NCBI RefSeq assembly: GCF_009905735.1
Contig: NZ_JAAALE010000012.1
Coordinates: 1-64,000, forward strand
Direction of reading: 5' to 3'
DNA length: 64,000 nucleotides
DNA from: Porphyrobacter sp. SLTP
GTDB lineage: Bacteria > Pseudomonadota > Alphaproteobacteria > Sphingomonadales > Sphingomonadaceae
This document shows positions 1-7,615 of the stretch, piece by piece. The notes beneath the pieces are model-generated. The model was given only the letters and a program-made list of their open reading frames with translations. It made no database searches and had not been told where the DNA came from. How positions within the stretch are numbered: the first letter of the stretch is position 1; the number at the start of each line of letters is the position of its first letter. Made by a program: the position numbers and the translations under genes.

Positions 1-63
1 GCATCGACCGGATCGTGTTCACCGCCACCCATGATAGCCGCGCGGTGGGCGAATCCCGCCCGC
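1..63. repeat. Left arm of a 63-bp perfect inverted repeat at the window edge
   Basis: Bases 1-63 are the exact reverse complement of bases 198-260; the match breaks at base 64. The right arm lies inside the TerD-family gene, so this arm is a piece of that gene folded back on itself. It supplies the last 14 codons and the stop of the open frame. It may be a real small inversion or a chimeric contig end; the sequence alone does not decide. Confidence 0.97.
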
Positions 64-510
64 AAACCCGGCCGCAATCGTGCCGATCTTCCAGCCTGAG
101 GAATGGCGGTAAATCTCAGCCAGCATCACCGCCTTTTCGTTGGTGAGCGCGGCGGCGGCATCGAAAGTCGCCTTGCCGCCATCAATGCTCACCATCAGCG
201 GGCGGGATTCGCCCACCGCGCGGCTATCATGGGTGGCGGTGAACACGATCCGGTCGATGCTCGCGGGCAGCCGGTCGAGATCGAGCACAAAGCTGGCTGC
301 GTTACCGCTGCTGGTCATCCGCACTTCGCCGCCGGGGGTGGCGGGGTTGGAGAACAGCACGACATAGCGGTCGTCACCGATCTTCTGGCCCGGTTCGAGC
401 CCGAAGGCGGCGATGTCGATCCCGTCCATCCCGAACTCGACCTTGACCTCGCATTGCGAGCCAATTCCGAGATCGGCGAGGGACCGCTTTTCCCCACGTT
501 GCAGCTGCAT
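19..510 (-). CDS. TerD-family protein, C-terminus replaced by fold-back
   Basis: TerD/TerF-type stress protein of the tellurium-resistance family, usually cytoplasmic and often calcium-binding; its biochemical role is poorly known. The protein opens with MQLQRGEKRSLADLG, the usual start of this family, so I place the start at 510 (GGAG lies about 9 bases upstream); a TTG at 570 would add 20 residues. The canonical DLDAS calcium motif is replaced by GIDIAAF. The last authentic residues are WKIGTIAAGF; the final 14 residues come from the inverted repeat at bases 1-63, so the true C-terminus, expected to continue as in GFAGGL, is missing. It lies directly downstream of a second TerD-family gene, probably in one operon. 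Confidence 0.8.
   Translation of the reverse strand: MQLQRGEKRSLADLGIGSQCEVKVEFGMDGIDIAAFGLEPGQKIGDDRYVVLFSNPATPGGEVRMTSSGNAASFVLDLDRLPASIDRIVFTATHDSRAVGESRPLMVSIDGGKATFDAAAALTNEKAVMLAEIYRHSSGWKIGTIAAGFAGGIRPPRGYHGWR
198..260. repeat. Right arm of the 63-bp inverted repeat (inside TerD-family gene)
   Basis: This is the native copy of the repeat: in the minus strand it encodes the middle of the TerD domain in frame with the residues on both sides. It pairs with bases 1-63 with no mismatch, across a 134-bp spacer. Confidence 0.97.
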
Positions 511-570
511 GCGACTGGCTCCGGCTAAAGATGGAAGGAAGGGTGCGGCGCCGTCGAGCGCTGCGGCCAA

Positions 571-1152
571 TCAGAGGATCGCGCGGGCCGGTGCCGTCAG
601 GTCATGGACGGTGCGCCCGCCGGTGCGTTCGCCAATCGCCTTGAAGTCCCACTGCCCGCCGTTGCGCGACAGGCTCGCGAGGATCAGCCCGGTGTGCGAG
701 CCGGAATCCGAAATGTCGAACCGCGCCAATTCCTTGCCGCTGCGCTTGTCGACCACGCGGGCAAACGCATTGGCGACCTTGTCGAAGGTCTGCCCGCGGA
801 AGCTGTTCACGGTGAGGACGAGATATTCGACCTTGCTGTCGAGCCGGTCGAGCTGGATGGCGATGCTTTCGTCATCCCCGTCGCCCTCACCCGTCAGATT
901 GTCGCCGCTGTGGCGGATCGTGCCCGAGGCATTGGTGAGCTTGCCGAACCACACGGATTCCAGCACGGTCTTGTCGCCATCGAAGGTGATGCACGAGGCA
1001 TCAAGGTCGATATCGCCCCCGCCGCCGAGCAGGCCGCCGAAGAAGCCCTTCTTGGCCACATCCCAGCCCACGCCGAGGCTGATCTGCGTCAACCCATTGG
1101 GGGCCTCTTTCGCGAGGCTGACCGACTGGCTCTTCTGAAGCGAAATTCCCAC
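571..1152 (-). CDS. TerD/TerZ-family calcium-binding stress protein
   Basis: A 193-aa protein of full family length. It starts MGISLQKSQSVSLAKE, carries DIDLDASC near residue 47 and a second acidic loop around HSGDNLTGEGDGDDESI; these are the calcium-binding sites of the TerD fold. It ends with the typical WDFKAIGE. Family members are tied to tellurite, phage and envelope-stress phenotypes, but the molecular role is unsettled, and I see no TerC or TerB partner here. Its stop lies directly before the other TerD-family gene, indicating co-transcription. Confidence 0.88.
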   Translation of the reverse strand: MGISLQKSQSVSLAKEAPNGLTQISLGVGWDVAKKGFFGGLLGGGGDIDLDASCITFDGDKTVLESVWFGKLTNASGTIRHSGDNLTGEGDGDDESIAIQLDRLDSKVEYLVLTVNSFRGQTFDKVANAFARVVDKRSGKELARFDISDSGSHTGLILASLSRNGGQWDFKAIGERTGGRTVHDLTAPARAIL

Positions 1153-1373
1153 TGATCCCCCGCGTAACTGCGCTGTTTGTCCCAGATCGGGATATCCCCG
1201 AAGGCCATAGGGGTGTCAACCCTACGCCCGAGGGGGTTGCAGGGGACTTACGGCTGTTATCATTACGCTTTCATTAAAGGATCGCGCGCGGGCGACAGGG
1301 CCGGAAATTGCTCTTGATCCTGTGCCGTGAATGGCGCTGGATGAAGGCGAGTGCCGCCCCCTTCGCTCTCGCG

Positions 1374-2003
1374 TTAGAGCCCGAAGCTGCCCTTCAGCCC
1401 GTCGATCACATATTGCGCCGCGAGCGCGGCCAGCAGTACGCCGAGCAGGCGGGTGATGACCGCTTCGACCTTGTCGCCCAGCAGGCGGATCAGTGGCCCT
1501 GCCGCGACCAGCGCGGCGGCCGTGATCGCCAGCACGGCGGCCAGCGCGGCGAGCACTTCGAACATTTCGGGCCAGCCCTCGGCCTCGTTCATCAGCAGCA
1601 TGATTGCCGCAATCGCGCCCGGCCCCGCCAGCATCGGCATCGCCATCGGGAAGACCGATACGTCCTCGATCTCCGGCGTGGCGGCGATCTTCTCTGCGCG
1701 CTCCTCGCGGCGCTGGGTGCGCTTTTCGAACACCATGTCAAAGGCGATGAAGAACAGCATCAGCCCACCCGCGATGCGGAACGAGTTCAATTCAATATGC
1801 AGCGCGCCCAGCAATTCCTGCCCGAACAGCGCGAAAATGAGCAGGATGATAGAGGCGATCCACGTCGCCCGCAGCGCCATGCTGCGCGCCTGTTGCGGCG
1901 TCGCGCCCTTGGTCAGCCCGGCATAGATCGGCGCGCACCCCGGCGGGTCGATCACCACGAACAGGGTGACGAAGGCGGAAAGGAAGAGTTCGGTCAGCAC
2001 CAT
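1374..2003 (-). CDS. MarC-family integral membrane protein
   Basis: A 209-aa hydrophobic protein with about six membrane segments, beginning MVLTELFLSAFVTLFVVIDP. The VVIDPPGCAPIY stretch and the later FPMAMPMLAGPGAIAA are hallmarks of the MarC/UPF0056 family in the inner membrane. The family was once linked to multiple antibiotic resistance, which was later not supported, so no transport substrate can be given. It stands alone between the TerD genes and a lipoprotein gene, all on the minus strand. The 221 bp between it and the TerD gene shows no further gene. Confidence 0.88.
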   Translation of the reverse strand: MVLTELFLSAFVTLFVVIDPPGCAPIYAGLTKGATPQQARSMALRATWIASIILLIFALFGQELLGALHIELNSFRIAGGLMLFFIAFDMVFEKRTQRREERAEKIAATPEIEDVSVFPMAMPMLAGPGAIAAIMLLMNEAEGWPEMFEVLAALAAVLAITAAALVAAGPLIRLLGDKVEAVITRLLGVLLAALAAQYVIDGLKGSFGL

Positions 2004-2051
2004 GGCAGGGGTTTCGCAGGTCGATGGGGGGAGAGTTCCGCGCCCCTCACA

Positions 2052-2831
2052 TCAATCGCCGGTCGGCACAAGGCTTTGTTCGATCGCGGTGACCCAGCGG
2101 CCCTGATAGAAATAATCCGCCGCGACATAGCGCGTGCCGTCCGCCCGGTGCTCCCAGCGCCAGCGCAGCGTGCCGTCGCGCGACAGCTTGGCACCGGCCT
2201 TGCCGTCCTCGCCGATCGGGATGGCGGGCGGCGGGGGTGTGCCATTGGCGCCGCGCGGACAGGTGGCGACGAGGCCGGTCACGGCGTCGATCTCGGTCAC
2301 GACGATATCGCCCTCCTGCACCGGCTTCCGCGGCGGAGGCTGGGGCACATCATCGCCGCCGGCATCGTAGGTGTAGCGATAGGAATTATCCGCCTGCCGC
2401 TCCCACACAGTGACGAAGCTGCCGACCTTGCCCTCGGGATCGCGGTAGCGGCCCTTGCTCACCGCCAGCGCGCCGTCACAGCTCATCGCGACAACGCGCG
2501 CGTCCCACTGCACGGCGGCAGGCGGATCGGTCTGCGTGGCGAGCCAGGGTTCGATCGGGAAGGGGCCGTTCGCGCCGTGGAGCAAGGCGCCGGGCGCGGC
2601 GAACATCTTGAACGCGGTCCACTGCCCCCGCTCACGTGCGGCGCGCGAGAAGGCGGCTTCGGTGGCAACGATGGTGCTCGGCTGCGCGGCCCCGGGCGCG
2701 ACGGTCAGAACCCGGTTGATCTGTTCGACCGCGCGGCGACTGGGCTTGGGCGGCCCCCCGCCGCCAGCGCAAGCCGACAAGGCGAGGGAAAGGGCGGCGA
2801 ATCCAAGGAGTGCGGGCGCGGATCTGATCAT
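2052..2831 (-). CDS. Hypothetical lipoprotein
   Basis: A 259-aa protein with a clear lipoprotein signal: a hydrophobic stretch followed by the lipobox LSAC (Cys about residue 21), so it should be anchored in the envelope. After the signal comes a domain with ERGQWTAFKMFAAPGALL, WDARVVAMSCDGALAVSKGR and VTVWERQADNSYRY, which resembles SnoaL/DUF4440-like folds in pattern; this is inference. A second part has GTLRWRWEHRADG and a Tyr/Trp-rich C-terminus. Function unknown. It is followed closely by MarC and preceded by folD, all on the minus strand. Confidence 0.75.
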   Translation of the reverse strand: MIRSAPALLGFAALSLALSACAGGGGPPKPSRRAVEQINRVLTVAPGAAQPSTIVATEAAFSRAARERGQWTAFKMFAAPGALLHGANGPFPIEPWLATQTDPPAAVQWDARVVAMSCDGALAVSKGRYRDPEGKVGSFVTVWERQADNSYRYTYDAGGDDVPQPPPRKPVQEGDIVVTEIDAVTGLVATCPRGANGTPPPPAIPIGEDGKAGAKLSRDGTLRWRWEHRADGTRYVAADYFYQGRWVTAIEQSLVPTGD

Positions 2832-2878
2832 GGTGGCAGTCTATCCGCTTGGCCTGCGCTTGTCGAAGGGTGTGCGCG

Positions 2879-3775
2879 TTACAGGCCCTCGGGCGGCGCG
2901 AGCCCGGCGTGGCCATGTGCGGCGACCAGCGTGTTGCGCAGCAGCACCGCAATCGTCATCGGCCCGACCCCGCCCGGCACCGGCGTAATCGCGCCTGCGA
3001 CCGCGCTGACCTCGGCAAAGGCGACATCGCCCACCAGACGGCCCTTCGGCTTGTCGTCGGTGGGCGGCAGGCGGTTGATGCCGACGTCGATCACAGTCGC
3101 CCCCGGCTTGATCCAGTCCCCGCGCACCATCTCGGGGCGGCCCACGGCGGCGACCACGATGTCGGCGCGGCGGACGACCTCGGCGAGGTTTGTGGTGCGG
3201 CTATGCGCCACGGTGACGGTCGCGTTCGCATCCACCAAGAGCTGCGCCATCGGCTTGCCGACAATGTTCGACCGGCCAATCACCACCGCCTCCAGCCCCG
3301 ACAGATCGCCCAGCCGGTCTTTCAGCAGCATGATGCAGCCCAGCGGGGTACAGGGGACGAAGCCCGGCTGGCCGACGCTCAGCCGCCCGGCGTTGATCAC
3401 GTGGAAGCCGTCGACATCCTTGTCCGGGCTGATCGCGGCGATCACCGCCTGCTCGTCCAGCCCATTCGGCAGCGGCATCTGCACCAGAATGCCGTCAACC
3501 GCATCATCGCGGTTCAGCCGCTCGACCAGCGCCAGCAGCTCCGCTTCGCTGGTTTCAGCGGGCAGGCGATGCTCAAAGCTGGCGATCCCCGCTTCCTCGC
3601 AGGCGCGCGCCTTGGCGCCGACATAGACCTGGCTCGCCGGATCTTCGCCGACCAGCACCACCGCCAGCCCGGGACGCCGCCCGGTCGCCCGGGCAAAGTC
3701 CGCTGCCAGCGCACCGATCCGGGCGCGCAGATTGGCCGCAAAAGCCTTGCCGTCGATCAGCGCCGCTTCCCCCAT
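2879..3775 (-). CDS. folD: Bifunctional methylenetetrahydrofolate dehydrogenase/cyclohydrolase
   Basis: FolD interconverts 5,10-methylene-THF, 5,10-methenyl-THF and 10-formyl-THF with NADP in the cytoplasm, supplying one-carbon units. The 298-aa length fits. Visible motifs are [16 protein letters not shown] with the catalytic Lys near residue 55, [21 protein letters not shown], the nucleotide-binding [14 protein letters not shown], and the C-terminal [15 protein letters not shown] signature. The ATG overlaps the TGA of yggT as TGATG, so the two are probably translationally coupled. Confidence 0.97.
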   Translation of the reverse strand: MGEAALIDGKAFAANLRARIGALAADFARATGRRPGLAVVLVGEDPASQVYVGAKARACEEAGIASFEHRLPAETSEAELLALVERLNRDDAVDGILVQMPLPNGLDEQAVIAAISPDKDVDGFHVINAGRLSVGQPGFVPCTPLGCIMLLKDRLGDLSGLEAVVIGRSNIVGKPMAQLLVDANATVTVAHSRTTNLAEVVRRADIVVAAVGRPEMVRGDWIKPGATVIDVGINRLPPTDDKPKGRLVGDVAFAEVSAVAGAITPVPGGVGPMTIAVLLRNTLVAAHGHAGLAPPEGL

Positions 3776-4056
3776 CAGCGCACGGCGCCTTGCAGGATGT
3801 AGCCGATGGCATTGAGGATCATCAGGAACACCATCGGCGAAAAGTCGATCGCGCCGGTATCGGGCATGACCTTGCGGATCGGGCGCAGGACGGGCTCGAA
3901 CAACCGGCTCAGCGCATCATGCACCGCATAGGCGAACTGGTTGCTGGGGCTCACCACGTTGAACGCGAACAGCAGCCCGATGATGAACCAGATGATCAGC
4001 AGCATGTTGGCGGTGCTGATGATCATGGAGAGTATCTGGAAAAGTGCGTCAGTCAT
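3775..4056 (-). CDS. YggT-family membrane protein
   Basis: A 93-aa protein with two hydrophobic segments (about residues 5-30 and 70-93) separated by a loop holding [15 protein letters not shown], the signature of the YggT family. Members are small inner-membrane proteins, often near YggS or cell-division genes; here YggS is elsewhere in the window (51.9 kb). Its exact role is uncertain. The stop overlaps the folD start (TGATG). Confidence 0.92.
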   Translation of the reverse strand: MTDALFQILSMIISTANMLLIIWFIIGLLFAFNVVSPSNQFAYAVHDALSRLFEPVLRPIRKVMPDTGAIDFSPMVFLMILNAIGYILQGAVR

Positions 4057-4122
4057 TGCGATCCATTTCCGTTGCGAAGGCGCAGGCCGGTGTGGCCCTC
4101 GCGCCCGGTGATGTCCCTTGGC

Positions 4123-4148
4123 AGGCGTATTAGCTTGTTAATACGCCT
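4123..4148. other. Perfect 10-bp palindrome downstream of argB
   Basis: AGGCGTATTA and TAATACGCCT flank a 6-base loop. It lies 23 bp after the argB stop and about 66 bp before the yggT start. It could form a transcript-end hairpin for argB, though no T-run follows, or be an operator for yggT-folD. The arm sequence is more AT-rich than its surroundings. Confidence 0.6.
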
Positions 4149-4171
4149 CGCGCTACAACTCAGTTCCCGGC

Positions 4172-5095
4172 TCAGGCGCGCACCAGCGTCCCGGCCCCGC
4201 GCGCAGTGAAGAATTCGAGCAGCATCGCGTGGCCCACCCGCCCGTCGAGCACCACCGCCGCCTCGCACCCCGATTGCACCGCGGTGACGCAGGTTTCGAG
4301 CTTGGGCACCATGCCGCCGCGGATCACGCCGTCTTCGCGCAGCTTGGCGATGTCGGTGGGGGTGAGGTCGGTCAGCAGCGTGCCATCAGCCCCCAGCACG
4401 CCCGGCACGTCGGTCAGCAGGAACAAGCGCGCCGCGCCCAGCGCTGCCGCAATCGCGCCGGCCATCGTGTCGGCGTTGATGTTGTAGGTCGCGCCGTCCG
4501 CGCCCGGCGCAATCGGGGCGATTACCGGGATCATCCCGGCGGCCACCATCGTGTCGATCACGCTGGTATCGACCGCCGCAGGCTCGCCCACGAAGCCCAG
4601 GTCGACCACCTGTTCGATATTGCTGTCGGGATCGCGCGTGGTGCGGCTGACCTTGCGCGCGGTCACCATCCCGCCGTCCTTGCCCGAGATCCCGATCGCC
4701 TTGCCGCCAGCGGCCGCGATCCAGCCGACCAGCTCCTTGTTGATCGCGCCCGACAGGACCATTTCGGCGACCTTGGCCGTCGCTTCATCGGTGACGCGCA
4801 GCCCATCGACGAAGGTGCTCTCCACCCCCAGCCGCTTCAGCATCTGGCCGATCTGCGGGCCGCCGCCATGCACCACCACCGGGTTGATGCCGACCGCCTT
4901 CAGCAGCACGATATCCTCGGCAAAATCGCGCGCCGCCTCGGGATCGCCCATCGCGTGGCCGCCGTACTTCACCACGAAGGTGCGCCCGGCATAGCGCTGG
5001 AAATAGGGCAACGCCTCGATCAGCACTTCGGCCTTCGAGAGATCAGGCGTCTCCGCCCCGGAACGAGGCGGCGTATGGTTCAGCTTGTCGGTCAC
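4172..5095 (-). CDS. argB: Acetylglutamate kinase
   Basis: ArgB phosphorylates N-acetyl-L-glutamate with ATP, the second step of arginine synthesis, and is usually the feedback-inhibited enzyme. The 307-aa protein shows the kinase motifs [12 protein letters not shown] (about residues 40-51), [14 protein letters not shown] and the late [14 protein letters not shown] and [12 protein letters not shown] short N-terminal helix precedes the fold, as in hexameric arginine-sensitive enzymes; that sensitivity is inferred. No other arg gene lies nearby. Confidence 0.97.
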   Translation of the reverse strand: MTDKLNHTPPRSGAETPDLSKAEVLIEALPYFQRYAGRTFVVKYGGHAMGDPEAARDFAEDIVLLKAVGINPVVVHGGGPQIGQMLKRLGVESTFVDGLRVTDEATAKVAEMVLSGAINKELVGWIAAAGGKAIGISGKDGGMVTARKVSRTTRDPDSNIEQVVDLGFVGEPAAVDTSVIDTMVAAGMIPVIAPIAPGADGATYNINADTMAGAIAAALGAARLFLLTDVPGVLGADGTLLTDLTPTDIAKLREDGVIRGGMVPKLETCVTAVQSGCEAAVVLDGRVGHAMLLEFFTARGAGTLVRA

Positions 5096-5249
5096 CGGTG
5101 TTCAAACCCCTGCGCGCGCGCTTTGCGTTGTCGCGCGGCCCCCTAGCGGCTCGCGGTCCCCGGGCCAAGCCGATTGGTGGAACTGTCAGTAAGAGTTAGG
5201 AAATTGTGCGCCACAGTGCTATTCCGGTCTCAGGGGGAGAGAGGTGGCG

Positions 5250-5426
5250 ATGAGCGAGAGTGACAGCGACAAGCCGGCGGCTGACCCGTCCGGCGGAGGG
5301 CGGCGGCAGACGGACCGGCGCAAGGCGCAGGTGCCGTTCGACGGGCCCGACCGCCGCAAGGGCGATCGCCGCACCGGCACGGACCGGCGCACCACCCCGC
5401 GCGCGGATGGCGAGATCGCGGAGTAG
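5250..5426 (+). CDS. Small basic protein with repeated D-R-R motifs
   Basis: A 58-aa protein starting MSESDSDK. A strong purine run (GGGGGAGAGAGG, 5233-5244) precedes the ATG at 5250; a GTG at 5244 would overlap it. The central part repeats a short unit: RRQTDRRK, GPDRRKGDRR and GTDRR, all strongly basic, between acidic ends. Such DRR repeats occur in the N-terminal tails of some PilZ-type and sphingomonad small proteins; I cannot assign a function. It is the only plus-strand gene among minus-strand neighbours and sits divergently from argB. Confidence 0.6.
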   Translation: MSESDSDKPAADPSGGGRRQTDRRKAQVPFDGPDRRKGDRRTGTDRRTTPRADGEIAE

Positions 5427-5492
5427 CTTCGGCCTGCGCGGGGTTGCGGGCGGAGCATCGCCTGTTGCCCCGCCCGCACAAGCCCGTGGGCG

Positions 5493-5747
5493 CTAGACCG
5501 CGTCCGGCGCGGCCTCCAGCATGGCGGCGATTTCGTCGAGCAGATGCAGCCGCTCTTTCTTAAGCGCTTCGAGCCGGTCGTCGCTCGCGGCGTCGATCTC
5601 GGTTTCGATCCGGTGGATTTCGCGGTTCACGGTGTGATGCTGCTCGGCCAGCCGGGCGAAATGGGCATCGGTCAGCTTGAGCTGGTGGAGCGTGTCGGCC
5701 TGGTCCGGAAAGACATCGGCGAGTTCGTTGGGGGTGTGCGCGGACAT
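5493..5747 (-). CDS. YdcH-family (DUF465) small coiled-coil protein
   Basis: An 84-aa, mostly helical protein. The pattern HFARLAEQHHTVNREIHRIE followed by LEALKKERLHLLDEIAAML is the DUF465/YdcH fold, a helical hairpin common as a short stand-alone gene in alphaproteobacteria. Function unknown. It stands alone on the minus strand. Confidence 0.9.
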   Translation of the reverse strand: MSAHTPNELADVFPDQADTLHQLKLTDAHFARLAEQHHTVNREIHRIETEIDAASDDRLEALKKERLHLLDEIAAMLEAAPDAV

Positions 5748-5840
5748 GGTGTTATCCCTGAGTGATGCCCCCTGTCCTAGGCGCTCGCACCGCCGGCGTA
5801 CTTGATCGAGGTCAAGTTCCGACGCGCGGACCGGCGGGCC

Positions 5841-6137
5841 TCACCACAGGAACACCACCAGAAACACCGCCACGCATAATTGCAGCCCGGCAATGAAGTG
5901 CAGCCGCCCGCAGAACGGCTGCTTGCGCGTCTTGTGCCGAAACACCGCCCGCCCCGCATAGGCGCCGAGCGTCCCGCCGAAGAACGCCAGCTGGAGCAAG
6001 GTCTCCTCCCGGATCCGCCAGGCCCCCTGCTGGGCCCGCGCCTTGTCGAGGCCGAAAGCGGCAAAGGCGAGGAAATTCATCACGGCGAGCGCGGTGATGA
6101 TGTTGGCGGGGGAGAGCAGGGTTTGCAGCGGAGCCAT
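5841..6137 (-). CDS. DUF1294 small membrane protein
   Basis: A 98-aa protein with three hydrophobic stretches. The centre carries GLDKARAQQGAWRIREETLL, LAFFGGTLGAYAG and the basic FRHKTRKQPF, the exact order seen in DUF1294 proteins. These are small inner-membrane proteins of unknown role, sometimes fused to cold-shock domains; here no such domain is present. Confidence 0.9.
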   Translation of the reverse strand: MAPLQTLLSPANIITALAVMNFLAFAAFGLDKARAQQGAWRIREETLLQLAFFGGTLGAYAGRAVFRHKTRKQPFCGRLHFIAGLQLCVAVFLVVFLW

Positions 6138-6208
6138 GCGCGCGGCGTAGCGCGGGATGGGTTGCCGAAGGGTTGATGTGGCGCTCGGCCATCATCCGCC
6201 CCGCGTCC

Positions 6209-6668
6209 GTCATCCCAGCGCAAGCTGGGACCTAGAGCGGCTGGGTGCCACCTCTCTCCTCCACCCTCCCCCGCCCCGGGTCCGACCCGGGGCCCCGCTT
6301 TCGCTTTCAGCGGTGCAGAAGAGAGCGGGGTCCCGGGTCAAGCCCGGGACGGGGGTGGAAGCTGGTGATGCGCGACGACGCGCTGGCTCACCCTCTGGTA
6401 TTGGGCGATGAAATCGGCGTGGCTCATGTCGTTCTTGGTATCACCTTTACGCCACCGTCATCCCAGCGAAAGCTGGGACCCAGGGCGGCAAGCGCAGTCC
6501 AATGACGCTCTAGGCCCCAGCTTTCGCTGGGGTGACGATATCAGGAGCGGCAGCGCCCCAGCCCGTCTCCCCGGACTTGCCTGCCCCGGCGCAGGCCGGG
6601 GATCCGGGGTCCCGCTGCCTTCGGCTCTGTAGGATGAAGAAGCGGGGTCCCGGGTCAAGCCGGGGAAG
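6209..6668. repeat. Cluster of at least seven palindromic (REP-like) repeats
   Basis: This stretch of about 0.5 kb holds no convincing gene between 6138 and 6654. Stem-loops seen: TCCCAGC-GCAA-GCTGGGA (6213-6230), CCCCGGGT/ACCCGGGG (6274-6292), GTCCCGGG/CCCGGGAC (6330-6350), TCCCAGC-GAAA-GCTGGGA (6461-6478), the same unit in the opposite orientation (6515-6532), CCCCGGC/GCCGGGG (6584-6601), and a second GTCCCGGGTCAAGCC unit (6647-6665). Units come in two sequence types and both orientations, like REP/BIME clusters. The last unit runs into the 3' end of the next gene and supplies its stop codon. Confidence 0.9.
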
Positions 6669-7461
6669 ATGGAGCCGGCACAGATGTGTGCCCATTCTCG
6701 CGCAGCGGTGGCACTTCCACTCGATTAAAAGCAGAGGGCGCGAAAAAGCTTAGAAAATTGTGCTTAGCTCGAGCGTCATCTGAAAGATTGTGCATCAGAG
6801 AATATCGCTCGACAAGATCTTTGAACTTCTCCCTTCCCTCTCCATAGGCGCAATTAAGACCTAAAAGTATCAGCTCAGACTCAGAAAGCGTGGCCCGAAC
6901 GATTTGCATATAGAAATATTTATCTTCGAAGGGGCTTCTATCAACATAATTAACCAGATGATACAAGAACCGAAAATAATGCCCTAAGTCGTTACGATAG
7001 TTGTGGAATGTAGCCCCCCACCTATCAGCATCGCTTTTTCCGGAATTGTTTCTAAAGTAGTAGAGCATTGATCGAAATGCATCTTGACCTGTTTTCTTTC
7101 CGCCAGCGCCGTCAATGTCTATCTCAACTACATTTCTCTGATGATGCTGAAGGAGCTGGAAAAAAGCATGTTCAAAACTAACTTTTTCCGCTCTCCTGTC
7201 AGATTCTAATTCTCGTTCTTTTATCCTATCGAGCTCTAGTGCCTGAGCATTGAATGTTGCAATTGCGCTTAGGGCAGCCAAAGACGCCATTATCGCACTT
7301 ATCGGCCCAAAAGAGTCGCCAAACTGAGCATTATTAGAGAAATCCCACGGGATTCCAAGAGGATTAAATCCGGTGCCGCTGACGAGAACGAAAGCGGTAT
7401 AGATCAACAGCACCGTAATAAGGATGCAAGATCGGCCTTTAGGTGTGTTTATCAACCACAA
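6655..7461 (-). CDS. Putative phage abortive infection protein (putAbiC family)
   Basis: A 268-aa protein. It has an N-terminal membrane segment (ILITVLLIYTAFVLVSG, about residues 13-29), a second hydrophobic stretch (SAIMASLAALSAIATF, about 55-70), a charged coiled stretch, then FFQLLQHHQRNVVEID, FRSMLYYFRN, HYFRFLYHLVNYVD and a region where ALSESELILLGLNC-like residues appear. This order matches the putative AbiC-like family (Pfam putAbiC); members are proposed, mostly by similarity, to kill or arrest phage-infected cells. The likely start is TTG (7461 or 7455), overlapping the YodC-like gene by about 20 bp. The gene is visibly AT-rich against its neighbours and ends inside a palindromic repeat. 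Transfer is inferred. Confidence 0.75.
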   Translation of the reverse strand: MWLINTPKGRSCILITVLLIYTAFVLVSGTGFNPLGIPWDFSNNAQFGDSFGPISAIMASLAALSAIATFNAQALELDRIKERELESDRRAEKVSFEHAFFQLLQHHQRNVVEIDIDGAGGKKTGQDAFRSMLYYFRNNSGKSDADRWGATFHNYRNDLGHYFRFLYHLVNYVDRSPFEDKYFYMQIVRATLSESELILLGLNCAYGEGREKFKDLVERYSLMHNLSDDARAKHNFLSFFAPSAFNRVEVPPLRENGHTSVPAPSSPA

Positions 7462-7609
7462 GTTCCAGTTGCTGATATCTAAAGATTGAGCTTTTCAGCT
7501 CGTTCCTTTCGTCAAACCATTCGCAAGAGATCTTCTCGTCGCGCATCCAACCAACGGTCATGATCGGTCCACCCGATTTCAGTCGAACTAGGTCGCCAGC
7601 TTGAATCAT
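7439..7609 (-). CDS. YodC-like (DUF2158) 56-aa protein
   Basis: ATG at 7609 to TAA at 7439. The protein starts MIQAGDLVRLKSGGPIMTVG and continues with a central ISCEWFD, the core of the DUF2158/YodC family (a small SH3-like fold, function unknown). It begins 6 bp after the nrdB stop; the AGGGGG just before the ATG can serve as ribosome-binding site. It overlaps the start of the putAbiC-like gene, so the two are probably translated together. Like its partner it is AT-rich. It is shorter than most gene finders report by default. Confidence 0.85.
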   Translation of the reverse strand: MIQAGDLVRLKSGGPIMTVGWMRDEKISCEWFDERNELKSSIFRYQQLELVVDKHT

Positions 7610-7615
7610 GGCCCC

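Noticed and set aside
1308..3626. 772-codon plus-strand frame across MarC, lipoprotein and folD
   Set aside because: It spans three minus-strand genes with clear families; the encoded sequence is Arg/Gln/Ala-rich and featureless.
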